Notes: generated by a model from the sequence alone, not told the origin. DNA of 55,443 nucleotides from Gammaproteobacteria bacterium (GCA_021773555.1 JAJFKA010000093.1:1-55443), one strand, 5' to 3'. Positions 1 through 9,799 are shown, numbered from the stretch's first letter. Program-made: numbers and translations.

Positions 1-16
1 GGACAAACATCGTGAA

Positions 17-57
17 AGGCATAGCCGTAGCTATGTCTTGAGCGATTTTGTTCAAGA
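17..57. repeat. Two overlapping hairpins at the left edge (possible dispersed palindromic element)
   Basis: Positions 17-25 pair with 30-38 (9 bp with one G-T pair, loop CGTA). Positions 36-41 pair with 52-57 (6 bp, 10-nt loop). The arms share bases 36-38, so only one hairpin can form fully at a time. On the minus strand the same DNA lies in an open frame starting with GTG at 105-107 behind a GGAGGT, but its peptide resembles nothing I know and the window cuts it off. The rest of 1-308 holds only the promoter of the next gene. Whether this is a repeat element cannot be decided here. Confidence 0.35.
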
Positions 58-270
58 TTCGAAGGCAGAATTGTCAGAAAACCATTCAGACACAGACTGT
101 ATTTCACGAATTGACCTCCATTTTTACCTAACCTATTGAAATGTAATAACCTAACGATTGCACTGTGTCGCCTTCGTGAATAATGCGGGCTAGTCAGTCG
201 ATCCGTGGAATTATCCTTTAAAGCCAGACAAACAAACAGAACAAAACAGCAGCAGGTACATTCGTTCAGC

Positions 271-276
271 TATAAT
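271..276 (+). promoter_or_regulatory. Probable -10 box for the AhpA/YtjB-like gene
   Basis: A perfect TATAAT lies 33 nt before the GTG start at 309. No convincing -35 hexamer sits 16-18 nt upstream, so this would be a weak or activator-dependent promoter. An AAGG at 297-300 gives suitable ribosome-binding spacing for the GTG at 309. Confidence 0.35.
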
Positions 277-308
277 ACTGCCTTCAACATGGTCGCAAGG
301 TCGCCATT

Positions 309-1370
309 GTGCGCATGAATTCTCGCATTATTCGAATTCGGATCATCATTGCCATTCTGATTCCGTTTGTTTTGAGTGCCGCAGTCTCTACCCTGATCAT
401 CACCAGCTACGTATCCAGGCAGATTGCTGATCAGTCCTCACAGTTCGGTCAGGCAATTGCCGATCAACTGGCGAATACCGCCATTGATTACCTGGTTTCA
501 AATGACGTTTTGTCGCTTAACGTCATTCTCGATGAGTTACGAAATCGTGGGAATTTCGACTTCGCTGCAATTTACAACCCGAACAACCAGCTGCTGGCAC
601 AGTCTGGTAAACAATTGTCCCTGGAGCAGTCATTCACACGCGAGATTAATTTTCAGGACACCAATCTTGGCTACGTGCTGATAGAGCTTGATCGCACGGA
701 AATCTCATCAATACAGGATACCCTGGTAGCGACCACAATTATCCTGCACGGACTCATCGCTGCGGCAGTCTGCGCGCTTCTCTGGTTCTATGGTGATTTT
801 CTCTATCTGTATCTGACGGGTACCGGGCGCAAAGGTCGTCAACCGGCAGCCATCCCGGAACATTCGAGCGAAACCACAACCGAATGTACATTGCTCGCAA
901 TCAAGATGAAACCCGCTCGATTGATTCCGCTTGGCGAGATCCAGGCTGCATGTTCGCTCTATGGCGCAACGCTTGCGCAGCCTGCGGGGGACGAGGATTG
1001 GCTGCTGAGCTTCTGTAGCGTCGATCAGACTGTGAAGAGTTTGCGGTGTGCACTGCTTATCAAGGCGATTGTAGCGCTACAACCCCGGGTCCTGAACTTC
1101 AAAGCCGGGCTCGATATGGGTCACATCGAAGCACTGCCAACCATCCGCAAACAGGCGAGTTACCTGGCTTCGGCCAGCGAACAATGCGTGCTCGCGACAC
1201 AACGCATCAAGCAGGCGCTCGATCGAACTGAAAACGCGTACCTTCAGGACAAAATAGCAACACAACAATTCCATAGTGCTTTTACTGCCGATGGTCAGGT
1301 CTACGAGGTCACCAGCCTGGATCCATTAGTTGAACAACAGGCGAAACAACTGACTACTACCCGCCCCTGA
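309..1370 (+). CDS. AhpA/YtjB-like inner-membrane protein
   Basis: A 353-residue membrane protein. A hydrophobic segment at about residues 8-31 is followed by a periplasmic region (about 32-135), a second membrane segment (about 140-165) and a cytoplasmic tail of about 190 residues. This architecture, and the position beside parC, match the AhpA/YtjB (SMP) family of gammaproteobacteria, whose biochemical role is poorly defined. The start is GTG at 309, with AAGG at the right distance; an in-frame ATG two codons later is possible. The 3' end overlaps the convergent parC by 14 bp. The family assignment rests on topology and synteny more than on a diagnostic motif. Confidence 0.65.
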   Translation: MRMNSRIIRIRIIIAILIPFVLSAAVSTLIITSYVSRQIADQSSQFGQAIADQLANTAIDYLVSNDVLSLNVILDELRNRGNFDFAAIYNPNNQLLAQSGKQLSLEQSFTREINFQDTNLGYVLIELDRTEISSIQDTLVATTIILHGLIAAAVCALLWFYGDFLYLYLTGTGRKGRQPAAIPEHSSETTTECTLLAIKMKPARLIPLGEIQAACSLYGATLAQPAGDEDWLLSFCSVDQTVKSLRCALLIKAIVALQPRVLNFKAGLDMGHIEALPTIRKQASYLASASEQCVLATQRIKQALDRTENAYLQDKIATQQFHSAFTADGQVYEVTSLDPLVEQQAKQLTTTRP

Positions 1371-3609
1371 TCAGTTCCACACCATCTACTTTCTGGAAAC
1401 CTCTGGGTAACTTCAGTCCTCTTCTGGCTCTCTCTGAACGATAGTGCTCAAGTTCGCCAATGTTTAACCTGATATGTCGTTTTCCGGAATGAACGATCAG
1501 CGTATCAACTTCGGAAAACACCACCAGATGCGCCATCATCTCAACCCGTTCTGCCACGCGAGCAGGGGGTATGCTCATAATCTTGTTGCCTTTTCCTCTG
1601 GCCATCTGAGGCAGGTCTTCAACTGGAAATATCAGCAAGCGACCTTCATTGCTGAACGCGGCGACAAACTCATGTTTCGCATCCCGCACAGCGCTCGGTT
1701 GAATCGCGACGCCCCCCTTCGGGACTGTTATCAGAGATTTTCCCGCTTTGTTCTTCGTCAGCATGTCTTCAATTCGAGTGATAAACCCATATCCAGCGTC
1801 ACTGGCGACCACGAACCTGTCCTCCTTTTCGCCGATAACCATGCCAGTAAAGAATGCACCTGATGGCGGACTGACCCGGCCTGTCAGCGGTTCACCCTGG
1901 CTGCGTGCGGTAGGCAGGGTGTGCGCCCCGGCGGTATAGGCTCGACCGGTTGAATCGAAAAAAACTGCATCCTGGTTACTTCGACCAGCCATGGCGTACA
2001 GAAATTGATCACCAGAGCGGTAGCTGAGGTCCCTGGGATTAATATCATGGCCCTTTGCCGCCCTGACCCAACCTTTCTCGGACAACACAACGGTCACTGC
2101 CTCTGTCGAAATCAGGTCTTTTTCCTTAAATGCCTGCGCCTCGGGTCTTTGCGTGATCTGTGACATGCGTTCGTCACCAAACTTTTCAGCATCGGCCGTC
2201 AGTTCTTTCTTGAGCAACGTTTTCAGTCGGGCTTTTGAATTAATGGTCTTCTCAAGATCAATCCGTTCCGCATTAAGCTCATCTGTCTCCCCGGTTATTT
2301 TGATTTCTTCCAGTTTGGCCAGCTGCCGCAAACGCAGGTCCAGTATCGCATCGGCCTGCGTATCTGATAGTTTGTAGCGTGCCACCAACGCTTGTTTTGG
2401 TTTATCTTCAGTGCGGATAATTTTGATAACTTCATCAATATTCAGATAGGCAATCAGCAACCCTTCAAGGATGTGCAGCCGATCCAGAATCTTGTCCAAT
2501 CGGAATTGTAAACGCTTAAGAACTGTGCCCGACCGGAATTGCAGCCACTCACTAAGCAGTTCAACCAACGGCCGGACCCGGGGGCGCCCATCCAGACCGA
2601 TGATGTTGAAGTTAACCCGATAAGTACGTTCAAGGTCAGTGGTCGCGAACAGGTGATTCATTAACTCTTCGGCATCGACGCGATTCGATTTTGGAACGAT
2701 TGCAATTCGGGTGGGATTCTCATGGTCGGATTCATCACGCAGATCAACGACCATAGGCAGCTTCTTCGCCTGCATCTGGCCGGCGATCTGCTCCAGGATT
2801 CGCGTCCCCGAAACCTGATAGGGCAACGCAAGAATGATGATGTCGCCGCCTTCTTCAACATAAACTGCCCGGGCTCTGATGCTGCCTCGCCCGGTCTCAT
2901 ACATCTGTCGGATGTCGTCCTTTGAAGATATGATTTCAGCGCCGGTTGGGAAATCGGGTCCCTTTATATGTTCGAGTAAGTCCAGGGTCGTGGATTTTGG
3001 TTTTTCCAACAGTCTGATGCAGGCGGTCGCGACTTCGCGAAGATTGTGGGGAAGAATATCAGTCGCCATGCCCACGGCGATGCCGGTTCCCCCATTGAGC
3101 AGAATGTTGGGTAGTCGCGCCGGTAGAAACGCCGGTTCATCCAGCGTACCGTCGAAGTTTGGCAGCCAGTCCACTGTGCCCTGGGTCAACTCTCCGAGCA
3201 GCAGCTCCGCATATCGCGTCAGCTTTGATTCTGTATAACGCATGGCAGCGTAGGATTTTGGATCGTCCGGTGACCCCCAGTTTCCCTGGCCATCAATCAG
3301 CGGATAGCGGTAGCTGAATGACTGAGCCATTAATACCATCGCTTCATAACATGCAGCGTCACCGTGCGGATGAAACTTACCCAATACATCACCAATTGTT
3401 CTCGCGGATTTTGCGAATTTTGCATCAGCCGCCAGGCGCAGCTCAGACATGGCATAGACGATCCGCCGTTGCACCGGTTTCAGGCCATCACCAATGAACG
3501 GCAACGCGCGGTCGTTGATGACATACATTGCGTAGTTCAGGTATGCATCTTCCGTATATTTTTCCAGCGAGATGGTTTCTACCACCCCCGGGATATATGA
3601 ATCACTCAT
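1357..3609 (-). CDS. parC: DNA topoisomerase IV subunit A
   Basis: Catalytic breakage-reunion subunit of topoisomerase IV, which decatenates daughter chromosomes with ParE. It has 750 residues, normal for ParC. The winged-helix region carries the active-site Tyr125 in the AAMRYTE motif, preceded by Arg124, and the C-terminal beta-pinwheel region is present. In the quinolone-determining stretch ([11 protein letters not shown], about residues 80-90) residue 85 is Ala (codon GCT, 3355-3357) where E. coli ParC has Ser80; the acidic Glu89 is retained. A GGTGA ribosome site precedes the ATG. parE lies 106 bp upstream on the same strand, so the two are probably co-expressed as ParE-ParC. Confidence 0.97.
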   Translation of the reverse strand: MSDSYIPGVVETISLEKYTEDAYLNYAMYVINDRALPFIGDGLKPVQRRIVYAMSELRLAADAKFAKSARTIGDVLGKFHPHGDAACYEAMVLMAQSFSYRYPLIDGQGNWGSPDDPKSYAAMRYTESKLTRYAELLLGELTQGTVDWLPNFDGTLDEPAFLPARLPNILLNGGTGIAVGMATDILPHNLREVATACIRLLEKPKSTTLDLLEHIKGPDFPTGAEIISSKDDIRQMYETGRGSIRARAVYVEEGGDIIILALPYQVSGTRILEQIAGQMQAKKLPMVVDLRDESDHENPTRIAIVPKSNRVDAEELMNHLFATTDLERTYRVNFNIIGLDGRPRVRPLVELLSEWLQFRSGTVLKRLQFRLDKILDRLHILEGLLIAYLNIDEVIKIIRTEDKPKQALVARYKLSDTQADAILDLRLRQLAKLEEIKITGETDELNAERIDLEKTINSKARLKTLLKKELTADAEKFGDERMSQITQRPEAQAFKEKDLISTEAVTVVLSEKGWVRAAKGHDINPRDLSYRSGDQFLYAMAGRSNQDAVFFDSTGRAYTAGAHTLPTARSQGEPLTGRVSPPSGAFFTGMVIGEKEDRFVVASDAGYGFITRIEDMLTKNKAGKSLITVPKGGVAIQPSAVRDAKHEFVAAFSNEGRLLIFPVEDLPQMARGKGNKIMSIPPARVAERVEMMAHLVVFSEVDTLIVHSGKRHIRLNIGELEHYRSERARRGLKLPRGFQKVDGVELIRGG

Positions 3610-3715
3610 TTGTTATCACCAGAATTTGTCATTGAAAATCAAGACTTCACGGGAAATCCCGAAAGTGGAGTCACCAGGAAAAATCGATGGATCTTGTGAT
3701 TTCTCATCAGGGCGC

Positions 3716-5617
3716 TTACAGGAGCTCAGCAAGATCGCCTTTTTTCTCAAGCCATGCTTTTCGATCCGCCGAACGCTTTTTCGACAACAGCATGTCCAGA
3801 ATTTCCAAAGCCTTGCCCTGGTCTTCGATATTCAGTTGCACCAGTCGCCTGGTATCCTCGGCCATTGCCGTTTCCCGCAGTTGCAAGGGATTCATCTCAC
3901 CCAGACCCTTGAAGCGTTGCACCGAAACCTTGCCTTTTTTCTTCTCAGCCGCGATCAGATCAAGGATGCCCTGGCGTTCTGATTCATCCAGCGCGTAGAA
4001 AACCTCTTTGCCCACATCAATTCGGTATAGCGGCGGCATCGCGACAAACACATGCCCTTTTTCAACCAGCGCCGGAAAGTGTTTGACGAACAGGGCAATC
4101 AGCAAACTGGATATATGCAAGCCATCCGAGTCAGCATCCGCGAGGATGCAAACCTTGCCGTACCGCAAGCCAGACAGGTCACTGGAGGCCGGATCAATGC
4201 CCAGGGCCACGGAAATGTCATGAACTTCCTGGGAGGCCAGGATTTCGCTGGAATCGACTTCCCAGGTATTTAGAATCTTGCCACGCAGGGGCATAATCGC
4301 CTGGGTCTCCCGGTCGCGTGCCTGCTTGGCCGAACCACCGGCAGAATCACCTTCAACCAGGAACAGTTCACCGGCCATGGCATCCTGGCAGGAACAGTCG
4401 GTTAACTTCCCGGGCAACGCCGGGCCAGTGGTAACTTTTTTGCGTGCCACTTTTTTCCCGGCGCGCAGGCGTGCCTGGGCACTCATGATCGCCAGTTCCG
4501 CGATCGCAACCGCGTCCTCGGTATGCTGATTCAGCCACAGGCTAAAGCCATCCTTCACCACGCCGGAAACGAAGGTAACAGCCTGACGGGAGTTCAGGCG
4601 ATCTTTGATCTGACCCGCGAATTGGGGGTCCATCATCTTTGCGGAGAGTACGTACGAACATTTATCCCAGATGTCATCCGCAGAAATCTTCAGACCCCGG
4701 GGAATCAGGTTCCTGAACTCACAGAACTCGCGCAAGGCCTCCAGCAGGCCGCTTCGTAGTCCGCTGACATGGGTACCACCCTGACTGGTCGGGATCAGAT
4801 TTACGTAGCTTTCCGTCAGCAGTTCACCGCCTTCTGGCAGCCACTGCACTGCCCAGTCCACGGCCTCGTCATTACCGGAGATGGAACCGATAAAAGGCGT
4901 TTTTGGCAACAATTCGAATCCGGCCAGTTCCCCGCTGAGATAATCTTCAAGTCCGCCTTCATAGAACCACTCAAACTGGGTTTCGTCCTTGCTGGATGCG
5001 GTTTCGTCGTTGAAAAATACCTTAAGTCCCGGACAAAGTACCGCTTTTGCCCGCAGCAGGTGTTTGAGTTTCGGTACAGAAAATTTGGGCGAATCAAAAT
5101 AGCGGGAGTCGGGTTTAAAATTTATCAGCGTGCCGGTATTTCGTTTTCCCACATTATCTTTAACGGACAGGTTCTTGACTTTATTTCCGCCCTTAAACGC
5201 CATGTGGTGTAACTTGCCATCACGTTTAATGTAGATTTCGAACTGCTCCGACAGCGCATTGACAACCGAAACACCCACACCGTGCAAGCCGCCGGAAAAC
5301 TTGTAGTTATCGCTGTTGAATTTTGCGCCGGAGTGCAGACGGGTCAGGATCAACTCTACCCCGGGCAACTTTTCCTTTTTGTGGATATCCACGGGCATGC
5401 CGCGCCCATTGTCACTGACAGAGACTGACCCGTCTTTGCGTAACGTGACTCTGATTTCATTGGCAAAGCCTTCCAGAGCTTCATCAACGCTGTTATCAAT
5501 GACTTCCTGGACGAGGTGATTCGGCCTCGTTGTATCCGTGTACATACCCGGTCTTTTTCGAACCGGGTCCAATCCTTCCAGAACTTCAATGGAATCAGCT
5601 TTATAGGAACTCGCCAT
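3716..5617 (-). CDS. parE: DNA topoisomerase IV subunit B
   Basis: ATPase subunit of topoisomerase IV, 633 residues as expected. An N-terminal GHKL ATPase domain shows the DNSVDEA, DNGRGMP and GLHGVGVSVVNA motifs. A transducer domain and a TOPRIM domain follow, with EGDSAGG and the metal-binding DADSDG. The DADSDG and GGSAKQARDR forms are typical of ParE; GyrB has a different, longer C-terminal region. It is read toward parC. The intergenic space upstream contains a perfect TATAAT for its promoter. In enteric bacteria cpdA and yqiA lie between the DUF1249 gene and parE; here they are absent and DUF1249 is directly adjacent. Confidence 0.97.
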   Translation of the reverse strand: MASSYKADSIEVLEGLDPVRKRPGMYTDTTRPNHLVQEVIDNSVDEALEGFANEIRVTLRKDGSVSVSDNGRGMPVDIHKKEKLPGVELILTRLHSGAKFNSDNYKFSGGLHGVGVSVVNALSEQFEIYIKRDGKLHHMAFKGGNKVKNLSVKDNVGKRNTGTLINFKPDSRYFDSPKFSVPKLKHLLRAKAVLCPGLKVFFNDETASSKDETQFEWFYEGGLEDYLSGELAGFELLPKTPFIGSISGNDEAVDWAVQWLPEGGELLTESYVNLIPTSQGGTHVSGLRSGLLEALREFCEFRNLIPRGLKISADDIWDKCSYVLSAKMMDPQFAGQIKDRLNSRQAVTFVSGVVKDGFSLWLNQHTEDAVAIAELAIMSAQARLRAGKKVARKKVTTGPALPGKLTDCSCQDAMAGELFLVEGDSAGGSAKQARDRETQAIMPLRGKILNTWEVDSSEILASQEVHDISVALGIDPASSDLSGLRYGKVCILADADSDGLHISSLLIALFVKHFPALVEKGHVFVAMPPLYRIDVGKEVFYALDESERQGILDLIAAEKKKGKVSVQRFKGLGEMNPLQLRETAMAEDTRRLVQLNIEDQGKALEILDMLLSKKRSADRKAWLEKKGDLAELL

Positions 5618-5688
5618 ATATATCGTTGCTTTTGCGTTGGAATATCGATGATCTGGTCCGGTATCGGCCCAGTCCTGACAGGAAGGAA

Positions 5689-5694
5689 ATTATA
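5689..5694 (-). promoter_or_regulatory. Probable -10 box upstream of parE
   Basis: On the minus strand a perfect TATAAT lies about 70 nt before the parE ATG. The -35 region is a poor match to consensus. The implied leader would be about 65 nt. Confidence 0.4.
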
Positions 5695-5730
5695 ACGCGA
5701 TGGTTGTGGAAATTCTTTCTTTTACACGTG

Positions 5731-6228
5731 TCAGTCAGCCGAAAAACTGATGTCCTCGAGAACATGACCGTGGTTGATGCAGAAGGTCAAAAGCTCACCA
5801 AAAAAGCGATTGATCTGGGATTTCTCATCCGGCTGAAACATTTGAGCATTTGGTGTGTAGTACCGATATTTGAAATTTCTGTGTCGTTCAAAACTGACTA
5901 CTTCGGCAGAATTCACATCGTGGTAGACACGAACCTCCAGGCGAGGCCACTTTATCCAGGGCTTGTTATCATCATCGCCGGTGACATTGACACTAAGCAT
6001 GGTGGTGTAAGGACAGCGTTCCGAAATCCGAATCGTAACGACCGCTCCGTCTTCCATCGTCCCTTCTACGCCAAAGACCAGATCGTCCTGTTCATGCATA
6101 CCCGGGAACAAACGCAAAAGGCGAATATAGTTCGCATCACATTCCGCCATATCAGAGATAAGGTCAGGTACGTAACGTCGCTTTGTGCGGATTCTTTTTA
6201 CCAATCCGGATTTTAGTTTTAGCTTCAT
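5731..6228 (-). CDS. DUF1249 family protein (YqiB-like)
   Basis: A 165-residue soluble protein without signal peptide or membrane segment. The opening (LKSGLVKRIRTKRRYVPDL), the central CDANYIRLLRLFP stretch and the tail with ...NRFFGELL are those of the YqiB/DUF1249 family, which has no assigned biochemical function. In E. coli yqiB also lies upstream of parE, so the neighbourhood supports the call. The 133-bp gap separating it from waaA upstream holds no other gene; only a short CCTGATCAGG palindrome spans the waaA stop codon. The start has a weak ribosome-binding site. Confidence 0.88.
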   Translation of the reverse strand: MKLKLKSGLVKRIRTKRRYVPDLISDMAECDANYIRLLRLFPGMHEQDDLVFGVEGTMEDGAVVTIRISERCPYTTMLSVNVTGDDDNKPWIKWPRLEVRVYHDVNSAEVVSFERHRNFKYRYYTPNAQMFQPDEKSQINRFFGELLTFCINHGHVLEDISFSAD

Positions 6229-6361
6229 TAGTGATTCGATGTCACTGTTGACTGCTCAAGGTTAACACAGAATTTATGGAAGAAACCCCGTAAATAAATA
6301 GGCGTACACTTGAATTTATCGGCGGTTTCTGGCTCGAACTTAACAAATTATTGAATCCTGA

Positions 6362-7633
6362 TCAGGCGTGCTCGTTCAGTTTGCTCATAATCAGGTGTTC
6401 AACCATGTCCAGCGCGCCGCGGTTCTTATCCAGAACCTTATTGGCCGCGGCAACCTGGGCTTGTCGCCGTGAAGGATCAGTCATCAGTGCTTCCAGCGTC
6501 GCCTGCAACTGAACCTGCGAGTGAACTACTTGAAGACCGCCTGCGTCGGTAAACATCGAGGCGATGTCGTCAATATTTTCAAGATACTGACCCATGACAA
6601 CCGCCACACCGGCACCGACCGCCTCCATCAGATTGTGGCCGCCAATCGGAACCAGGCTACCGCCGACGATTGCAACATCCGCAACGCCATAGAAATAGCC
6701 AAGGTCACCCATGGTGTCGACCAGGAAAACCGTGGTATCCGCATGGCAATCCTCACCGGTGCTATGCAACACAACATTTTCGCCCTCATCCGTAGCGAGT
6801 CGTAAAACCTCCGCGTTACGATGTGGGTGTCGCGGCGCGAGAATGAGTAATAAATCCGGAATGACCTCTCGCAGGGACCGACAGGCTGTAACAATCAACG
6901 TTTCCTCACCCCCATGAGTGCTTGCACCGATGATGACCGGCCGGTCACCAACTTTTTGCTTGAGGTGCGCGGTTCGAGACTCAAAGTCCGCTGGCAACGC
7001 GGAGTCAAATTTGATGCTCCCGGTTAAAACAAGCGCTTTTTCGCTCGCGCCGAGAGCCACAAACCTTGTTCTGTGGGCCTGCGTTTGCACCGCGATCAGA
7101 TCGAGGCTGGCGATCATAGCCCGACTTAAGCCCCCAATCCGCCGGTACCCATTTGCCGAACGCGCGGAGAGGCGACCATTGATTAACATCGTTTTCACAC
7201 CCCTTGCATGACACCCGTGAATCATATTTGGCCACAGTTCGGTATCAACAATGATCAGACATTCCGGATCAACGGCATCAAGAAAGCGCTCAATTGCATC
7301 CGGCAGATCGTATGGGGCATAACAGTGCAGCACACGGTCACCGAATAATCCCTGGACTCGCTGCCGACCTGTTGGGGTCATGGTGGAGATGAGTACCTCA
7401 AATTTCCGTGCAATCAAGCGTTCTACCAGCGGTGCAACGGCGATGGTTTCTCCGGCGGATACGGCATGAACCCAGACGCGTCGCGATTCCGCTCCTGGTT
7501 GCACATCCACAAATCCGAACCGCTGACCCAGGGTAGCCCGATATGCGGGTTCCCTGATTGAACGCCAGAACAGTCTCGCCAGTACAAACGGCATAATCAG
7601 ATAGAACGCAGCCGTGTAGATCAGTCTGAGCAA
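6362..7633 (-). CDS. waaA: 3-deoxy-D-manno-octulosonic acid (Kdo) transferase
   Basis: Transfers Kdo from CMP-Kdo onto lipid IVA at the inner face of the inner membrane, the first step of LPS core synthesis. It has 423 residues, the usual length. A single N-terminal membrane anchor (about residues 3-24) is followed by the GT30 N-domain with WVHAVSAGET (catalytic Glu region). The C-domain shows APRHPHR, VGGSLVPIGGHNLMEA and a terminal AANKVLDKNRGA motif. All family landmarks are intact. It is divergent from the FAD oxidoreductase, as in Pseudomonas, where a similar oxidoreductase/aldo-keto reductase pair lies near waaA. How many Kdo residues it adds cannot be read from sequence. Confidence 0.95.
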   Translation of the reverse strand: MLRLIYTAAFYLIMPFVLARLFWRSIREPAYRATLGQRFGFVDVQPGAESRRVWVHAVSAGETIAVAPLVERLIARKFEVLISTMTPTGRQRVQGLFGDRVLHCYAPYDLPDAIERFLDAVDPECLIIVDTELWPNMIHGCHARGVKTMLINGRLSARSANGYRRIGGLSRAMIASLDLIAVQTQAHRTRFVALGASEKALVLTGSIKFDSALPADFESRTAHLKQKVGDRPVIIGASTHGGEETLIVTACRSLREVIPDLLLILAPRHPHRNAEVLRLATDEGENVVLHSTGEDCHADTTVFLVDTMGDLGYFYGVADVAIVGGSLVPIGGHNLMEAVGAGVAVVMGQYLENIDDIASMFTDAGGLQVVHSQVQLQATLEALMTDPSRRQAQVAAANKVLDKNRGALDMVEHLIMSKLNEHA

Positions 7634-7791
7634 AAAGGGTCCCTGATATTTAATGAGTTAGTTAACACGCGTTGATGGCGCGTTTTAGCTTTCGGTGGTT
7701 CCGGCGAACATTATACCGGGCCATGACCGGATCGGGTGTTTGTATTCGCATCAATCAGTCCTGCGTTCACAAACGACAGACTGAACAGCGC

Positions 7792-7797
7792 TATAAT
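7792..7797 (+). promoter_or_regulatory. Probable -10 box upstream of the FAD oxidoreductase
   Basis: A perfect TATAAT lies in the 214-bp divergent region between waaA and the oxidoreductase. The expected start of transcription, about 7 nt downstream, falls on the A of the ATG at 7804. The nearest -35-like element, TTCACA at 7766-7771, is 20 nt away, longer than usual. Confidence 0.4.
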
Positions 7798-7803
7798 CAG
7801 GGC

Positions 7804-7851
7804 ATGACCGCGCGCACTCCCATGCACCACCCAACAAGCGTCCCCACATGA
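7804..7851 (+). CDS. Candidate 15-codon leader ORF coupled to the oxidoreductase
   Basis: An ATG 7 nt after the -10 box opens a 15-codon frame (MTARTPMHHPTSVPT). Its TGA overlaps the oxidoreductase ATG as ATGA at 7848-7851. The oxidoreductase itself has no visible Shine-Dalgarno sequence, which would fit coupling to translation of this leader. The ORF is too short for homology, so this is inference from arrangement only. Confidence 0.2.
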   Translation: MTARTPMHHPTSVPT

Positions 7852-9008
7852 CCCTGAAAACTGACGTGGTCATCATTGGCGGAGGTGTTTCCGGTCTCTG
7901 GTTGCTGAATGCATTTAAACAGCGCGGCTTCAAAGCTTGCCTCCTGGAAAAAAACACTCTGGGTGGCGCTCAGACGCTTGCATCCCAGGGCATGATTCAC
8001 GGGGGTATCAAGTACACGCTGGATGGTTTCACCAGCAGCCTTTCAGAAACCATTGCCGACATGCCACGCCGATGGCGGGCCTGCCTTGAAGGCCAGGGAG
8101 TGCCTGATCTCGGTCAGGTCGAGGTCCTGTCGGAACACTATTATCTGTGTTCCGACGGTTCCCTCAGTTCCAGGCTCACCTCGTTCCTCGGCAGCAAGGC
8201 CATTGCCGGACGGGTCAGTGCGCCGCCAAGAGCAGCCTATCCGGCGCCTTTTTCTCACGCCGCTTTCAAAGGTTCGCTGTATAGCCTGCAGGACCTGGTG
8301 GTAAATACATCATCATTACTTGAATGCCTTAAGCGGGCGAGTAATGGGCATACTTTTCAGGGACAAGCCACTCCGGTTGGCAACAATCGAATCGACTATC
8401 TGGAACTGGATAATGGCCAAACGCTCGAGGCAGGCTTATATGTGCTGGCAGCGGGTCTGGGAAACGCGAATCTGCTCAAACAAATCGGTATCGAGGGGAT
8501 TGCCATGCAAACACGACCCCTGCATCAGGTCATGCTCCGTCAGGCAAACCTGCCGCCGGTGTTTGCCCATGCGCTCGCCTTGAAATCTGCTAATAAACCG
8601 CGAGTGACAATCACGACCCATGCCACTGCAACGAACAATCCTGTGTGGTATCTCGGCGGCAATCTTGCCGAGACAGGGGTCGCACGCTCAAAGACAGAGC
8701 AGATACATTTCGCGCAACAGGAATTAGCCGAAATATTTCCGTTTCTCGATTTGCGCGGTGCGATCTGGGATACCTTGCGCGTAGATCGAGCCGAACCGGC
8801 ACAATCGCAACAGCACAGACCCGATCATCCGTTCGCCAGAGTGCATAACAACCTGGCGATCTGCTGGCCAACCAAACTGACACTCGTGCCAATGATGGTG
8901 GAGACGCTGCTTTCATCCCTGACTGATTTTGCGCCCGCAAATACAGGCGGCGACTTGCCGGACCTGCCGGTCGCGCCGATTGGCCTGCCGCCCTGGGATG
9001 CACTGTGA
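7848..9008 (+). CDS. FAD-dependent oxidoreductase (DAO family)
   Basis: A 386-residue soluble flavoprotein. The N-terminal dinucleotide-binding fold shows VVIIGGGVSGLW followed by a basic-acidic strand end (LLEKN), typical of glycine oxidase/D-amino-acid oxidase (DAO) relatives. A second FAD contact, YVLAAGLGNANLL, is near residue 200. The substrate is unknown. The gene overlaps the following aldo/keto reductase by 4 nt (GTGA), so the two products probably act together. The same pair occurs near waaA/hldE in Pseudomonas (family knowledge). The start ATG lacks a clear ribosome site; see the leader ORF. Confidence 0.85.
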   Translation: MTLKTDVVIIGGGVSGLWLLNAFKQRGFKACLLEKNTLGGAQTLASQGMIHGGIKYTLDGFTSSLSETIADMPRRWRACLEGQGVPDLGQVEVLSEHYYLCSDGSLSSRLTSFLGSKAIAGRVSAPPRAAYPAPFSHAAFKGSLYSLQDLVVNTSSLLECLKRASNGHTFQGQATPVGNNRIDYLELDNGQTLEAGLYVLAAGLGNANLLKQIGIEGIAMQTRPLHQVMLRQANLPPVFAHALALKSANKPRVTITTHATATNNPVWYLGGNLAETGVARSKTEQIHFAQQELAEIFPFLDLRGAIWDTLRVDRAEPAQSQQHRPDHPFARVHNNLAICWPTKLTLVPMMVETLLSSLTDFAPANTGGDLPDLPVAPIGLPPWDAL

Positions 9009-9799
9009 CGCGGTTTGCTTCAACGGATCTCCGGCAACTCGGCCAGACCGACCTCAGGCTTTCGCCCCTTGGCCTTGGAACGGTTAAGTTCGGACGAAAT
9101 ACCGATGTTAAATACCCACAGCCCTTTAATCTCCCGGATATGGACGCACTGCAGCGACTGCTGGATCTGTCCGCGGAACTCGGTTTGAATTTTATTGATA
9201 CTGCTCCAGCTTACGGCGACAGCGAAGCGCGTCTCGGCCAACTACTCGAGCCTCAGCGCAAACGCTGGATTATCAGCACGAAAGTCGGTGAGCAGTATCA
9301 CAACGGGCACTCCAGCTTCGATTTTTCCATGTCCGCCACGAGAGCGAGCATTGAGCGGAGCCTGACGGCCCTTAAGACTGACTATCTGGACATTGTCCTC
9401 ATTCACTCGGATGGCAATGACAAACAGATCCTGCTCGAAAGTGACGTCATCGAAACGCTGCTTGCACTCAAAGACCAGGGAATGATTCGCTATCTCGGCG
9501 CTTCAACCAAGTCGGTGGAGGGCGCGATCCTTGCCCTGGAGCTTCTGGACTTGATTATGATTACTTATCACCCGGAAGATATAAGCCATGCCCCTGTCCT
9601 GGAGACTGCACTGGAAAGAAAACGAGGCGTCATTCTCAAGAAAGTCCTTGGCAGCGGTCACAGCACGGACATCGAGAAAAACCTGGCGTTCGCTTTAGGC
9701 CATCCGGCGATTTCTTCTGCGATCGTCGGCACCATCAATCCCGATCACCTCAGACAAAACGTTGCCGCCTGCGTTGCTGCTTTACAAGGAGAAAATTAA
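9005..9799 (+). CDS. Aldo/keto reductase family protein
   Basis: A 264-residue TIM-barrel NAD(P)H oxidoreductase, shorter than the usual 310-330. It keeps the family landmarks: the opening LGLGTVKFGR, the catalytic IDTAPAYGDSE (Asp and Tyr), ISTKVG (Lys) and VLIHSDGND (His), then a C-terminal cofactor loop AIVGTINPDHL. The start is GTG, overlapping the TGA of the upstream oxidoreductase, which indicates translational coupling. The substrate is unknown. It ends 31 bp from the convergent hldE, with no clear terminator hairpin between. Confidence 0.85.
   Translation: MTRFASTDLRQLGQTDLRLSPLGLGTVKFGRNTDVKYPQPFNLPDMDALQRLLDLSAELGLNFIDTAPAYGDSEARLGQLLEPQRKRWIISTKVGEQYHNGHSSFDFSMSATRASIERSLTALKTDYLDIVLIHSDGNDKQILLESDVIETLLALKDQGMIRYLGASTKSVEGAILALELLDLIMITYHPEDISHAPVLETALERKRGVILKKVLGSGHSTDIEKNLAFALGHPAISSAIVGTINPDHLRQNVAACVAALQGEN

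Noticed and set aside
3610-3715. Possible terminator between parE and parC (CGGGA/TCCCG)
   Set aside because: The stem has almost no loop and no T-run.
5530-6216. 228-codon plus-strand frame over the parE start and the DUF1249 gene
   Set aside because: It is antisense to two well-supported genes, has no recognisable motif and begins inside parE.
7674-7695. ACGCG/CGCGT hairpin followed by TTTT
   Set aside because: It looks like a terminator but lies between two divergent gene starts, so it would end no known transcript.
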